Origin: PALSA-610 sp038239145
Lineage (GTDB): Bacteria; Actinomycetota; Acidimicrobiia; IMCC26256; PALSA-610
DNA: 64,000 nt
Direction of reading: 5' to 3'
NCBI GenBank assembly: GCA_038239145.1
Contig: JBBSFB010000005.1
Span: forward strand, 62,001-126,000
Each line of letters starts with the position of its first letter. Within the stretch, counting starts at the first letter, position 1. Both the position numbers and the translations under genes were made by a program. The notes beneath the pieces were generated by a model. That model ran no database searches, had not been told where the DNA came from, and saw only the letters and a program-made list of their open reading frames with translations. Below, piece by piece: positions 8,378 to 16,968 of the stretch.

Positions 8378-8851
8378 ATGACGACCGAACGCTTCGAAGT
8401 CCCGCGCACGATCAGGGCCGACCCCGCAACGATCTTCCGGGTCGTGAGCGACCCGAAGGGTCACGTCGCGATCGACAGCTCCGGGATGCTCATGGATTCC
8501 ACGGGCGACCCGGCCCGGGCCGTCGGCGACACCTTCGTGATCCACATGGACCGTGAGGCACTGAACGACTACCCGATGGGCCTGTACGACGTGACGGTGG
8601 AGATCACGAAGTTCGAGCAGGACCGGGAGATCGCGTGGACCGTCGTCGGCGCGATCGAGCCGCCGCTCCGCCACATCTACGGGTACACGCTCGAGCCGAC
8701 CGACGCCGGCACACTCGTCACGTCGTATTACGACTGGTCGGAGATCGACCCGGTGTGGCGAGAAGCGGCGATCTTCCCGATCATCCCCGAGGCGACGTTG
8801 CGCGCCTCGCTCGGCCTCCTGGCCCGCAAGGTGCAGCACGGCACGACGTAA
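8378..8851 (+). CDS. SRPBCC-fold protein (polyketide cyclase/dehydrase-like)
   Basis: 157 aa with the START/Bet v1-like pattern: an N-terminal RTIRADPATIFRVVSDPKGHVAID strand-helix, antiparallel strands (YDVTVEITKFEQDREIAWTVV) and a C-terminal helix (ATLRASLGLLARKV). Such proteins bind hydrophobic ligands, and no catalytic residue can be assigned. A clear paralogue lies at 46051-46518 on the other strand and shares GDTFVIHMDRE and the GHVAID core. It is convergent with the HAD gene, with 16 bp between the stops. Confidence 0.85.
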   Translation: MTTERFEVPRTIRADPATIFRVVSDPKGHVAIDSSGMLMDSTGDPARAVGDTFVIHMDREALNDYPMGLYDVTVEITKFEQDREIAWTVVGAIEPPLRHIYGYTLEPTDAGTLVTSYYDWSEIDPVWREAAIFPIIPEATLRASLGLLARKVQHGTT

Positions 8852-8867
8852 ATCGTCGGCCGAACGA

Positions 8868-9551
8868 TCAGAAGCGCGCCGACAGCTCGGAGAACCGCTC
8901 CAGCTGCACCAGGCGTTCGGCCGTCTCGTCGAGCACGTCGTGCTCCAACGCCCACGTGTTGACGTTCGGGATGAACACCGCCCCGAGCCCGGCTGCGAGC
9001 GCGGGTGCGATATCGGACTTCACCGAGTTCCCGATCATCCACGTACGCGCGGGATCGAGACTCTCGGCCTCGACGAACGCGGAGTACGTCGCCGTGTTCT
9101 TCTCCCGCACGATGACGATGCGCCGGAAGAAGCGCGCGAGGCCCGACACGTCGATCTTGCCCTGCTGCTCCGCGTCGTCACCCTTCGTCAGCATCAGGAG
9201 GTCGTGACGCCGGTGCAGGGCGTCCAACGTGGCTTCGACGTCGGCGATGGGCTCGATCGCGTGTGCGAACAGCGGCGCCGCGAGCTGCTCGATGCGGGCG
9301 CGGTCCCGGGTCGTGGGTGCGCGTTCCCGGAGGTGCTCGAAGCAGTCGTGCAGGCTCCGTAGGAAGACCCGGGTCCCGTAGCCGTGCGTCGCCGAGTTCG
9401 CCCGCTCGATGTCGTACAGCGTCGCGACGATCTCCTCGGGAGCGAGGTTCGGGTGCGCGATCCACGCGACGAAGTCGACGATGGCGCGGTCGAACAATAC
9501 GTTGTTCTCCCACAGGGTGTCGTCGGCGTCGAAGATCAGGTGCAGACGCAC
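8868..9551 (-). CDS. HAD-superfamily hydrolase
   Basis: 227 aa from a GTG at 9551 (VRLHLIFDADDTLW); the frame is open further upstream but the extra residues are Arg-rich and overlap the DUF3224 remnant. Motif I is DADDTLW (nucleophile Asp and acid/base Asp), motif II is MLTKG, motif III is the lysine in REKNTATY, and motif IV is IGNSVKSDIAPA. It has an alpha-helical C1 cap between motifs I and II. It would dephosphorylate a small phosphometabolite; the FDADDTLW form is common in putative phosphoglycolate- or nucleotidase-like HADs. No substrate is inferred. Confidence 0.88.
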   Translation of the reverse strand: MRLHLIFDADDTLWENNVLFDRAIVDFVAWIAHPNLAPEEIVATLYDIERANSATHGYGTRVFLRSLHDCFEHLRERAPTTRDRARIEQLAAPLFAHAIEPIADVEATLDALHRRHDLLMLTKGDDAEQQGKIDVSGLARFFRRIVIVREKNTATYSAFVEAESLDPARTWMIGNSVKSDIAPALAAGLGAVFIPNVNTWALEHDVLDETAERLVQLERFSELSARF

Positions 9552-9586
9552 GGCGACCGAGCTTACGATCTTCGCGGCCGGGTTCG

Positions 9587-9861
9587 TCAGTCGACGTCGT
9601 CGACGTACGCGCCGACATGGCGTACGACGAGCGTTCCCCGCCGGCCTGCCATGGCGCCGTTGATGCGCTCCAGACCGACGAAGGTTGCGCTGCCGTCGGC
9701 GCATAGGCCATCAGCCACCCGGTCGCCGAGCCACCCTCGATATCGCCCGAGTAGCTCTTCGTGACGTGGGCGGCCGTGAGCTTGGTCGCGTCGGCGTTCT
9801 CGTCGAACGGGTTCTCGTCCCAGCCGGTCACTTCGAATGTCGCCGCAATCCTGGTGGTCAT
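9587..9861 (-). pseudogene. DUF3224-family gene, frameshifted and truncated
   Basis: From the ATG at 9861 the frame reads MTTRIAATFEVTGWDENPFDEN through SGDIEGGSATGWLMAYA, a textbook DUF3224 N-terminus. A 1-nt shift near 9710 is then needed to continue as DGSATFVGLERINGAMAGRRG, and a TGA at 9587 stops the protein after HVGAYVDD. Family members are usually about 120-140 aa and continue with a further strand pair, so about 40 residues are missing. Two independent lesions argue for a true pseudogene rather than a sequencing slip. It is divergent from the MarR gene. Confidence 0.7.
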
Positions 9862-9885
9862 GGTGTTCCCCACCGAACTTCTTTA

Positions 9886-9900
9886 TATGAGTGTGTCATA
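9886..9900. promoter_or_regulatory. Candidate MarR operator
   Basis: The perfect inverted repeat TATGA-GTGTG-TCATA lies in the 84-bp AT-rich gap between the divergent DUF3224 remnant and the MarR gene, 46 bp ahead of the marR-like ATG. MarR proteins usually bind such short palindromes in their own promoters. This is inferred from position and symmetry only. Confidence 0.5.
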
Positions 9901-9945
9901 CATATACCCGATTCGCCGAGGCCGAACCGGGGTAGATTCGGAGCA

Positions 9946-10521
9946 ATGGGCACGTCTCGATCCGACCGTACGACCAACCTCTTCGGGGCACTGGCACTCG
10001 TCGCTGACGACAAGATCCGCCGGGCCACGGAGACCGCCGCCCGCCACACCGACGCCGCGCCTGGCGCGCTCGTCGCGCTCTACGAGTTTCTGGGCGGACG
10101 CTCGATCGACGACCTCCGTCATGCTGTAGGCCTCACCTCGTCCGGGGCGGTCCGGCTCGTCGATCGTCTGGTCGCCGCGGGCTACGTCGAACGTCGAGCG
10201 GGGGCCGATCGCCGCGCCGTCGCGCTCGCGCTCACCAACACCGGTCGGCGCGCGGCCCGCAGAGTGCTCGAGGCACGCGCCGGTGCAATCGATCACATGT
10301 TGTCACCGCTGACCAACGGCGAACGGGCGGCGCTCGCAACCCTCATGGAGAAACTGCTCGGCGCGACTACGAGAGAACGACTCGCCGATCGAGCCGCCGG
10401 TCACGTGGCGGAGAACGGGTACACGTGCCGTATGTGCGACTTCTCCGCCTGCGGGCGGGAGCGCGGACTCTGCCCGGTCGCGAACGCCGAGAACGGCAGA
10501 CCACGACACCAGGTGTCGTGA
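9946..10521 (+). CDS. MarR-family regulator with cysteine-rich C-terminal tail
   Basis: 191 aa from the ATG at 9946. The winged helix is seen as SIDDLRHAVGLTSSGAVRLVDRLVAAGYVERRAGADRRAVALALT, with the DRR wing typical of MarR. The C-terminus adds CRMCDFSACGRERGLCP, four cysteines in CxxC-x4-C-x6-C spacing found in a subset of actinobacterial MarR proteins; this could ligate a metal or sense oxidants. It probably represses itself and formerly the divergent DUF3224 gene through the palindrome at 9886-9900. Confidence 0.88.
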   Translation: MGTSRSDRTTNLFGALALVADDKIRRATETAARHTDAAPGALVALYEFLGGRSIDDLRHAVGLTSSGAVRLVDRLVAAGYVERRAGADRRAVALALTNTGRRAARRVLEARAGAIDHMLSPLTNGERAALATLMEKLLGATTRERLADRAAGHVAENGYTCRMCDFSACGRERGLCPVANAENGRPRHQVS

Positions 10522-10637
10522 CATTCGTCATGGCGAAGTCGCCACTCGCACGTCTGGAGGCCGGATCCGGTGCAGTGCACGATGAGACGCATGCGAACTA
10601 CCCACCCGCCCGTGACCACCGCCGGGACCTCGCTCTG

Positions 10638-10830
10638 CGGCCTCGAGGTCGTTCGGCCCGGCCCGGGGCGGTCCGCGATATCGACCTCGACACAGCACCC
10701 GGTGAGACGGTTGCCTGCCGGGCCGAACGGCGCCGGCAAGTTCACGACGGTCGACATGGTGCTCGGTCTCGGCCGGCGCCTCATCCGGGAAGTGAGTGTG
10801 CACAAGCTCGTCACGCTCACGACGAGTCCC
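10638..10830 (+). pseudogene. N-terminal remnant of an ABC-transporter ATPase
   Basis: One frame gives AVRDIDLDTAPGETVA (about 10668-10715), the strand-turn before the P-loop. After a shift of frame the next bases give GPNGAGKFTTVDMVLGLGR (10720-10776), a Walker A in which the usual Ser/Thr after Lys is Phe. Nothing resembling the signature motif or Walker B follows before the DsbA-like gene at 10932. So it is a frameshifted, truncated remnant of a drug-type (DrrA-like) ABC ATPase. Confidence 0.65.
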
Positions 10831-10931
10831 GCGGCTGGCAGTGCAGCACGAGCTCGAACCCCCGATCCGGACCCCCGACCCGAGCCCCCGAGCCGGTTCG
10901 ATGGTTCTTGGGGTGTCGTAGCCTCCGAGGC

Positions 10932-11570
10932 ATGACGGATGTCGAGGTGTACGTCGATCCGAGTTGTCCGTGGGCTTGGATCACGACGCGATGGATCAAA
11001 GAAGTCGCGCCGGAACGCGACCTTTCGGTGACCTGGCGCTCCTTCTGCATCGAGATCCGTGACGACTACGACCTAGTACCGACGATGCCCGAGCGCCTGC
11101 GGGAGAGGGCCCTCAGCGCGCACGCGCTCTCCCACCGGATGCTGCGGATCCTCGAGGCGGTGCGCGCCGCGTCCAGCGAGGAGCGCGTCGACGCGCTGTA
11201 CACCGAATGGGGTCAGCGCTTCTTCGGTCGCGACGGCAACCGGACCGAGACGGTGCTCGCGCAGTGCCTGGCCGCGTGCGGGCTCGACGACGGCCTGATC
11301 GACGCAGGCGATGCGGAGAAGTGGGACGCTCCGATCAACGAGGCGATGGAAGTCGCGTATGCGTTCGGCGGCCCCAAGACCCAGACCCCGACCATCGTCG
11401 TGCGTACCGATCCGCCGCACGGGTTCAAGGGACCGGTGATGGCGCCCGCGCCGACCGGCGCGGCCGCAGTCCGGATGTGGGACGCCATCAACCTGCTGTC
11501 GGCCGAGCCCGGCTTCTTCGAGATCACCCGGCCACGGGTCAACCGGCCCGATCCGCCCGCATTCGCATAG
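10932..11570 (+). CDS. DsbA-like thioredoxin-fold protein, related to mycothiol-dependent reductase Rv2466c
   Basis: 212 aa. It begins MTDVEVYVDPSCPWAWITTRWIKEVA, the strand-active-site-helix of the DsbA/FrnE fold with a CPWA site, so only the first of the two usual cysteines is kept. An all-helical insert follows (ERLRERALSAHALSHRMLRILE), then TQTPTIVV with the cis-proline. Rv2466c-like proteins use the first cysteine with mycothiol. The start ATG at 10932 follows CTCCGAGGC. Free-standing; its right neighbour is a decayed oxidoreductase end. Confidence 0.85.
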   Translation: MTDVEVYVDPSCPWAWITTRWIKEVAPERDLSVTWRSFCIEIRDDYDLVPTMPERLRERALSAHALSHRMLRILEAVRAASSEERVDALYTEWGQRFFGRDGNRTETVLAQCLAACGLDDGLIDAGDAEKWDAPINEAMEVAYAFGGPKTQTPTIVVRTDPPHGFKGPVMAPAPTGAAAVRMWDAINLLSAEPGFFEITRPRVNRPDPPAFA

Positions 11571-11625
11571 TCGGGAACAGCGATCGGAGCGGCCCGGCTC
11601 GACTCGTCGACAGGGTCGCCGCCGG

Positions 11626-11740
11626 TTGCTGACGGTCTTCGTCGCGCGCACCTTGCCGAGGGCCGAGGTCGCAGCCGCGCGTCTCGAGGTCATGGGCGGG
11701 CACACACGCGGGAAGGTCGCGCTCGTCGTGCGACGACACC
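11626..11740 (+). pseudogene. C-terminal remnant of a zinc-type alcohol dehydrogenase/quinone oxidoreductase
   Basis: The frame from 11626 reads ARTLPRAEVAAARLEVMGGHTRGKVALVV, matching the closing helix and strand of medium-chain dehydrogenase/reductases (the PLxxAxxAHxxLExGxxxGKxVL pattern). No upstream part of the family is present: the sequence before it is the end of the DsbA-like gene. This is a short 3' remnant; the identification is by pattern. Confidence 0.4.
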
Positions 11741-11819
11741 TCGGATTGCCGGCGAACCGCCCGACGCCCACGCCAAAGCTCCAAACACATTGCAAGAATA
11801 CGGTCGCATGTGCGTCGCG

Positions 11820-11844
11820 ATCCTTGCAATACGTTTGCAAGGAT
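11820..11844. terminator. Perfect hairpin downstream of the FtsX-type permease gene
   Basis: ATCCTTGCAA-TACGT-TTGCAAGGAT forms a 10-bp stem with a 5-nt loop, 9 bp beyond the permease stop. A third copy of the arm (ATTGCAAGAAT, from 11789) lies upstream, so alternative pairings are possible. There is no T-run. Terminator is the simplest reading; a protein-binding site is the alternative. Confidence 0.5.
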
Positions 11845-11852
11845 TCCCTCGG

Positions 11853-14240
11853 TCACTCGGATCGCAGGGCACGGCCGACGCCGACGCGCGACGCGGTGAT
11901 GCCCGGGAAGAACGCGAGCGCGTTCACCACGAACAGTGCGCCGACGGCCGTCAACGCCACCGCGAGCGCGGGAACCGACGACGCCGGGGCCACCCCGAGC
12001 CCGCGTGCGACGTCGCCCCAGATCAGGCGACCGACGATCAGGCCCGCGGGAATGCCGAGACCGATGCCGACCACGCCGAGCGTCGTCGCCTGCCACTCGA
12101 GCGTCGCCCGCACCTGGCGGCGAGAGAACCCCAACGTCTTCAGGATCGCGAGCTCGCGCCGACGGCGACGGGACGCGACGATGATCGCGTGCCCGACCGC
12201 CACCGTCGCGAGACCTCCGAGGAACGCGGCCAAGCTCACCGGTAACCAGTCGATGCGGCGCAGGCGATCGATCTCGACCGGGACGACGGGAGCAGCCGCC
12301 GGGCCGAGGTTCGGCACGGCGTCGATCCGCGCGCGCACCGCCGGCCGATCGGCCCCGCGCGCGAACGTGCCGACGAAGAACCGGTTGAACAGGTTCTGGT
12401 CGTACAAGGGCTTGTAGCCCGCGCCGGTGAACGCCGCGCCGTCGGCGAGGGGCTGGGTCGGACCGAGCGACGGGAACACCGCCCGGCCGACGATCTCGTA
12501 GTCGAGCTTGCCTCTGCGTCCTTCGATTTGGACGGTGTCACCGATCCGTTTGCCGAGCACGTCCAGCGTCTTCGTCCCGACCGCGACCTCGTTCGGTGCG
12601 CTCGGCGCACGCCCGGAGATGATTTCCGGCGTAATGGACGCGCCGGTCACCCGCGTAAACGCGATCGCTCCGGTCGGGCGGCCGTCGATCTGGACGTTCT
12701 GCACGCAGAGCTCCGCCAGCGTCGCAATCCCCGGTTCGCGGTCCAGCCCGAAGCTCGAGCCTTCGCAGGGTGTGTTCGACGTCGTGTCCAACGCGGTGAA
12801 GTCCCAACGGGATCCGAACGCACGGGGTGTCGAGGCGAGATCACGGAGGCTCGCAGCGAACACGACGACTGCGGTGACGCCGAGCACGCCGCACACCGCA
12901 CCGGCGAACGCCGATCGCATCGGAACCGCGCTCGGGCCCCGCCCGGGCTCGAGGGCCATGCGCACACCATTCGTGACGGGTGGCGCCATTCCTGCCGCCG
13001 CGACGCGACCGACGACCCCGACCTTGTCGGAACGCACGACCGATGCCGTGACCGACGGTCGGGTCGCACGGTACGCGGCCGCGATCGCGATACCGGCGAC
13101 GACCGAGACGACGACGAGCACCCCGAGTGCGAGGACGGTCCAGTCGGCATGAAACCCGAGGTTCGGATCGGCGCGTCGGGCCACGCCGACCGGGAAGCGG
13201 GGCGAGAGCAGGATCGCACCGATCGTCGAGAGAGCGGCGCCGCCGGCTGCGCCGACGAGCGCGCATGGCAGTACCGCCGCGACCTGCTGCCCGCGCGTGC
13301 ATCCGAGCTCCCGCAGCGCGTCCTTGTCGTCGGTCGCGACAGAGATCTCGCGACCCAACGCGAAGGTGATCGCGACCGCTCCCGCCAGCCCGGCGACGGC
13401 GGCGGCAATCCAGAGAGCGCTCGCTACGACGTCGATGGCGTTGCTCGCGCCCAGCGTCTCGGTCGCGAGCCCCTGGGCACTGAACAGCGAATCGCCCAAC
13501 GTTTTCCGGATTGCCGCCAGCACGGCAGGTACGTCGCCGGGGGCGTCCGCGGTACGCACGCGGATACGCGAACCGAACACGCCGATGCGGTTGGCGTACG
13601 CCCGATCGAAGGCGGGAGTCAGCACAAGCAGGCCTCCGGATGCGCCGCGGTCCCCGAGATCGAGCGTGCGCCGCACGGTTCCCGCGACCCGCAGCCGCAC
13701 CCGAGGTCCCGACGGGGCCCCGACGTTGGCGGCGCCGCGCAGCGTCGCTTCGACCTGCTTCGGCGAGAACGACTCGACGTCGAGCGGGCTGCCGGGCCGG
13801 AGATGTAGGCGCGCTGCGAAGGCCTCACCGATCGTGATCTGGTCGACGGCGTCCGGATCCGGGGCGTGCCCGGCGACGATGCGATCGCGATCGATCGTCG
13901 TACCGAATGCCGTTCCGACCGGCGCGCCGACCTCCTCGAAATCGGGCGCGGCCGGAACGACCAGCCCGTAGGCCTGCATCGATGCCACGGCGACCACGCC
14001 GGGGATCCGGACGAGTTGCTGCAGCTGCGCGGGTGTCGATTCTGCGGCCAGCTCGATGTCGGCCGAGCGGCTCGTCTCCCGGAACCGGTCGAGCGAGGAG
14101 CCCGTACGCCGCGCGCCCGCGACCGCCCCCATCGTGAAGGCGCCGACCACACCGACGAGCACCGTCACCACGAGAATGCCGCGCCAACGACGCCGAAGAT
14201 CGTTCCCGGCCAACATCCCGACTGCGCCCACCATGGTCAC
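11853..14240 (-). CDS. FtsX-type ABC transporter permease
   Basis: 795 aa. It starts with a short cytoplasmic stretch and TM1 (GILVVTVLVGVVGAFTMGAVAGA), then an extracytoplasmic MacB-like domain, a block of TM helices around residues 260-400, a second FtsX-like unit with a further periplasmic-type domain, and a last TM group with FSRRQVRATLEWQATTLGVVGIGLG. This two-unit architecture is that of large FtsX/MacB permeases for lipids, peptides or drugs. The cognate ATPase is not adjacent; the only ABC ATPase nearby (10.7 kb) is a remnant. It follows the RND transporter on the same strand with a 93-bp gap. Confidence 0.88.
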   Translation of the reverse strand: MTMVGAVGMLAGNDLRRRWRGILVVTVLVGVVGAFTMGAVAGARRTGSSLDRFRETSRSADIELAAESTPAQLQQLVRIPGVVAVASMQAYGLVVPAAPDFEEVGAPVGTAFGTTIDRDRIVAGHAPDPDAVDQITIGEAFAARLHLRPGSPLDVESFSPKQVEATLRGAANVGAPSGPRVRLRVAGTVRRTLDLGDRGASGGLLVLTPAFDRAYANRIGVFGSRIRVRTADAPGDVPAVLAAIRKTLGDSLFSAQGLATETLGASNAIDVVASALWIAAAVAGLAGAVAITFALGREISVATDDKDALRELGCTRGQQVAAVLPCALVGAAGGAALSTIGAILLSPRFPVGVARRADPNLGFHADWTVLALGVLVVVSVVAGIAIAAAYRATRPSVTASVVRSDKVGVVGRVAAAGMAPPVTNGVRMALEPGRGPSAVPMRSAFAGAVCGVLGVTAVVVFAASLRDLASTPRAFGSRWDFTALDTTSNTPCEGSSFGLDREPGIATLAELCVQNVQIDGRPTGAIAFTRVTGASITPEIISGRAPSAPNEVAVGTKTLDVLGKRIGDTVQIEGRRGKLDYEIVGRAVFPSLGPTQPLADGAAFTGAGYKPLYDQNLFNRFFVGTFARGADRPAVRARIDAVPNLGPAAAPVVPVEIDRLRRIDWLPVSLAAFLGGLATVAVGHAIIVASRRRRRELAILKTLGFSRRQVRATLEWQATTLGVVGIGLGIPAGLIVGRLIWGDVARGLGVAPASSVPALAVALTAVGALFVVNALAFFPGITASRVGVGRALRSE

Positions 14241-14333
14241 GTCATTCGACTCGGATCGGGACCGGTGGACAAGGAGGACAGGGCTACTCCGGGAGGTGTG
14301 TTACCACCCCGCTGCCCGAGTTTCGTCGCTCAA

Positions 14334-16805
14334 CTAGGTGCGGGCGTCCGCTTCGGCGGGTTCGGGTGCCCGCGCCTCGAGGCGGTCGGCCGGGACTAAC
14401 CCGCGCGACACCCAGTTGCGCTTGTCGGCCCAGACGAGCATCGGCGGCAGGATGACCAACGCGCTCAGGAGCGCGACGGCGAGATTGAGCGTCACGATCT
14501 GACCGAAGTCGTGCAGCAGCGGGAGCGACGACGTCGCGATCACGGCCACGCCGGCGATGGCGGTCAGGGCGGAGACGATGAACGCGCGGCCCGTGCGCGC
14601 CGCCGCGATGTCCATCGCATGCCTCGGCGCGTAGCCCCGGCCGCGCTCCTCCACGAACCGCAACAGGATCAGCGACGTGAACTCGGTGCAGGCCGCGACC
14701 ACCAGCGGGCCGCCGACCGCCGTCATCGGGCTCAGCTTGAGGCTCAATGCGTACGCGAAGAGCGACGACGCGCCGACCGCGATCAGCACCGGCACGAGGG
14801 AGAGCAACGCTCGTATCACGCTGCGCAGCCGGAGCGTGAGGAACAAGAAGACGAAGAGGATCGCGACGTAGGTGAGGATCACTCGGTTCGCATCGAGGTT
14901 GTCGAGCAGCCCGACCCCGACGACCGCAAGACCCGACGGCGTCGCATGCACGTTCGCGGGCGGGTGCACCGTCGTCCGGATCTCCCGCACGACCTTGGCC
15001 CGGGAATCGAGCCCGCTCGGCCCGGTCCGGAACACCACGTTCATCGCTCCGCCGCCGGGTGCGACCATGGTCAGCTGAATGTCCTTGGGGGCGACCGCGA
15101 AGACGGCGCGCACGTCGGCGGGCGTGGGTACGAGGTGCGTCGCGCCCGCCACGTCGCTCAGCTGGCTCACGGCGTTCACGAGACCCGATGCCGTCAGCAA
15201 CGTGGTGGGATACGCCTGCAGCTGAGCCCGGGTAAACGAGTCGAGGAACGACAACGTTGCCGGCGAGTACACGTTGTTCGACTGCACGTAGACGCCGAGC
15301 TCGCTCGACGAGTGCACCTCCCGGTCGAGCACGTTCAGGTTCTTGATCACCTGCGAGTGCTGGTTCACCCATTGCTCCGGGTCGGTCTGCAGGACCAACT
15401 TGCCCTCGACGAGCGCGCCCCCCGCGAAGATCAGCAAGCTGAGCACGACGAGCGCCGGCGCGACACGGGCACTGAGCGATCCGAGCCACACGGTCGCGCG
15501 GCCGAGGAAACCCTCGCGGAAGTCCGTACCCTTCGTGGGCGAGCGGTACTCCCGAATACCGAGGATCGCGAGCGTGCCCATGATGCTGTTGAGACAGATC
15601 GCAGCCACACCGATGATGAGGAGCAGGCCGAACTCGCGGAGCATCGGAACCTTGGCGTAGCGCAGGGACGCGAAGGCGAGGATCGCGTCGAGGGTCACGA
15701 CCAGGAGCGCGGGGCCGAGGTTGCGCGCGGTCTCCTGGATCGGGTGTTCGGCCCGATCGATGACGACTTCTTCCTCGACCCGGGCGTGCATCTGGATCGC
15801 GTAGTCGATACCGATACCGAGCATCACCGGGAGCCCGGAGATGGTGACGATCGTGAGCGGGATACCGAGATACCCGGCGACGCCGAACGCCCAGATGACG
15901 CCGATCAGCACGATGCCGAGCGGAAGAAGGCGCCAGCGCACCCGGAAGAGCAGGAGCAAGATGACCGCCATGATCCCGATCGCGATCAACGCCAGCGTGG
16001 TCATGCCGCCGGTCAGGTAGTTGTTGAGATTTTCGAGCAGCGCCGGCGCGCCCGTCGTGGTGATCTGCGCGTGGTCGAAGTGCAGCGACCTCGCCGAGGC
16101 GGTGATGAAGTCGGCGGCCTTGCCCTCGTCCTTGATCGACTGGTTGCCCCGCAGCCGAACGACGAGCTGCGCGTGCCGAGTGTCGGGGAAGAGCGCGAGC
16201 AGGGGCGTCCGGATCGGCGTCGGATCGTTTGGGAGCGGGTTGTCGTAGATCAGGAAGTCGAGATACTTACGGTTCGTGATCGTGCGTTGTGCGGGCGGGA
16301 TCGCATTAAGGCGCTGGATCGTCGCGAGGGCGGCCGTGCTCCGTGCCGTCTTTCCCTTCGCCGACGGATCGCGCGCGATGTCGGCCGCCAGGATCTTGCC
16401 GACGACGCTGCTGGTGACATCACCGTTCGTACCTTTGATGAGGTTCACGTTCCACTGGAGCGCGCTGAGCGGCGTCACGACGTTCAGCACCCGGGGCGAC
16501 CTGTCGATCTCGCGGGCCACCTTGGTCCATTGTTGGACGTCGTTGGGCGTGAACAGCTCTGCGACCGTGTGGCCGGGATCCATCGTGACGAGCGTGAGCA
16601 TCGCCTCGCCGCCGAACAGCTTCTGATAGGCGACATTGTCTTTGTAGACCTGGTCGCTCTTGTTCAGATAGTTGCTCTGGTCGGTCGAGAACTTCAGCTT
16701 CGTTGTGCCGTAGCCGAGGCCGAGCGTGAGGATCCCGCCGACGACCATGACCGCGATCCAGTGCTTCCCGAGGCTGAGCCCGAGCCAGGACCAGAACCGC
16801 TGCAC
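14334..16805 (-). CDS. RND/MMPL-superfamily transporter
   Basis: 823 aa, with two repeats of one TM helix, a large extracytoplasmic loop and five to six TM helices. TM1 is about residues 17-31. The first MMPL core has GLPVMLGIGIDYAIQMHARVEEE near residue 330, with the IDYxI motif that holds the proton-relay Asp. The second half has the equivalent VAACTEFTSLILLRFVEE, where the Asp is replaced by Glu. The length and organisation resemble HpnN and related lipid exporters. Substrates of that group are hydrophobic lipids, but nothing here defines one. It is likely transcribed with the FtsX-type gene downstream. Confidence 0.9.
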   Translation of the reverse strand: MQRFWSWLGLSLGKHWIAVMVVGGILTLGLGYGTTKLKFSTDQSNYLNKSDQVYKDNVAYQKLFGGEAMLTLVTMDPGHTVAELFTPNDVQQWTKVAREIDRSPRVLNVVTPLSALQWNVNLIKGTNGDVTSSVVGKILAADIARDPSAKGKTARSTAALATIQRLNAIPPAQRTITNRKYLDFLIYDNPLPNDPTPIRTPLLALFPDTRHAQLVVRLRGNQSIKDEGKAADFITASARSLHFDHAQITTTGAPALLENLNNYLTGGMTTLALIAIGIMAVILLLLFRVRWRLLPLGIVLIGVIWAFGVAGYLGIPLTIVTISGLPVMLGIGIDYAIQMHARVEEEVVIDRAEHPIQETARNLGPALLVVTLDAILAFASLRYAKVPMLREFGLLLIIGVAAICLNSIMGTLAILGIREYRSPTKGTDFREGFLGRATVWLGSLSARVAPALVVLSLLIFAGGALVEGKLVLQTDPEQWVNQHSQVIKNLNVLDREVHSSSELGVYVQSNNVYSPATLSFLDSFTRAQLQAYPTTLLTASGLVNAVSQLSDVAGATHLVPTPADVRAVFAVAPKDIQLTMVAPGGGAMNVVFRTGPSGLDSRAKVVREIRTTVHPPANVHATPSGLAVVGVGLLDNLDANRVILTYVAILFVFLFLTLRLRSVIRALLSLVPVLIAVGASSLFAYALSLKLSPMTAVGGPLVVAACTEFTSLILLRFVEERGRGYAPRHAMDIAAARTGRAFIVSALTAIAGVAVIATSSLPLLHDFGQIVTLNLAVALLSALVILPPMLVWADKRNWVSRGLVPADRLEARAPEPAEADART

Positions 16806-16917
16806 ACGACCTCCGTCGTTCGGAAAACGTTCGAGACACTACTGATATCGGCGCAGGTGTGGCGCGATTGCGCGATTTCAGTGACCGAGATCGATTCCCG
16901 CCCCCGCCCCACCGCCG

Positions 16918-16968
16918 CTACAACCAGGTGTTGCCTACAACCACGTGTTGTCTACAACCACGTTTTAA
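16918..16968 (+). repeat. Three tandem 17-bp repeats at the 3' end of the TauE-like gene
   Basis: Units at 16918-16934, 16935-16951 and 16952-16968 all begin CTACAACCA. The third contains the natural stop (CTA, minus strand TAG) and the last codons of the TauE-like gene; the other two look like duplications of that end into the intergenic region. Slippage duplication is the simplest origin. The CCACGTG core within unit 2 is palindromic. Confidence 0.75.
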
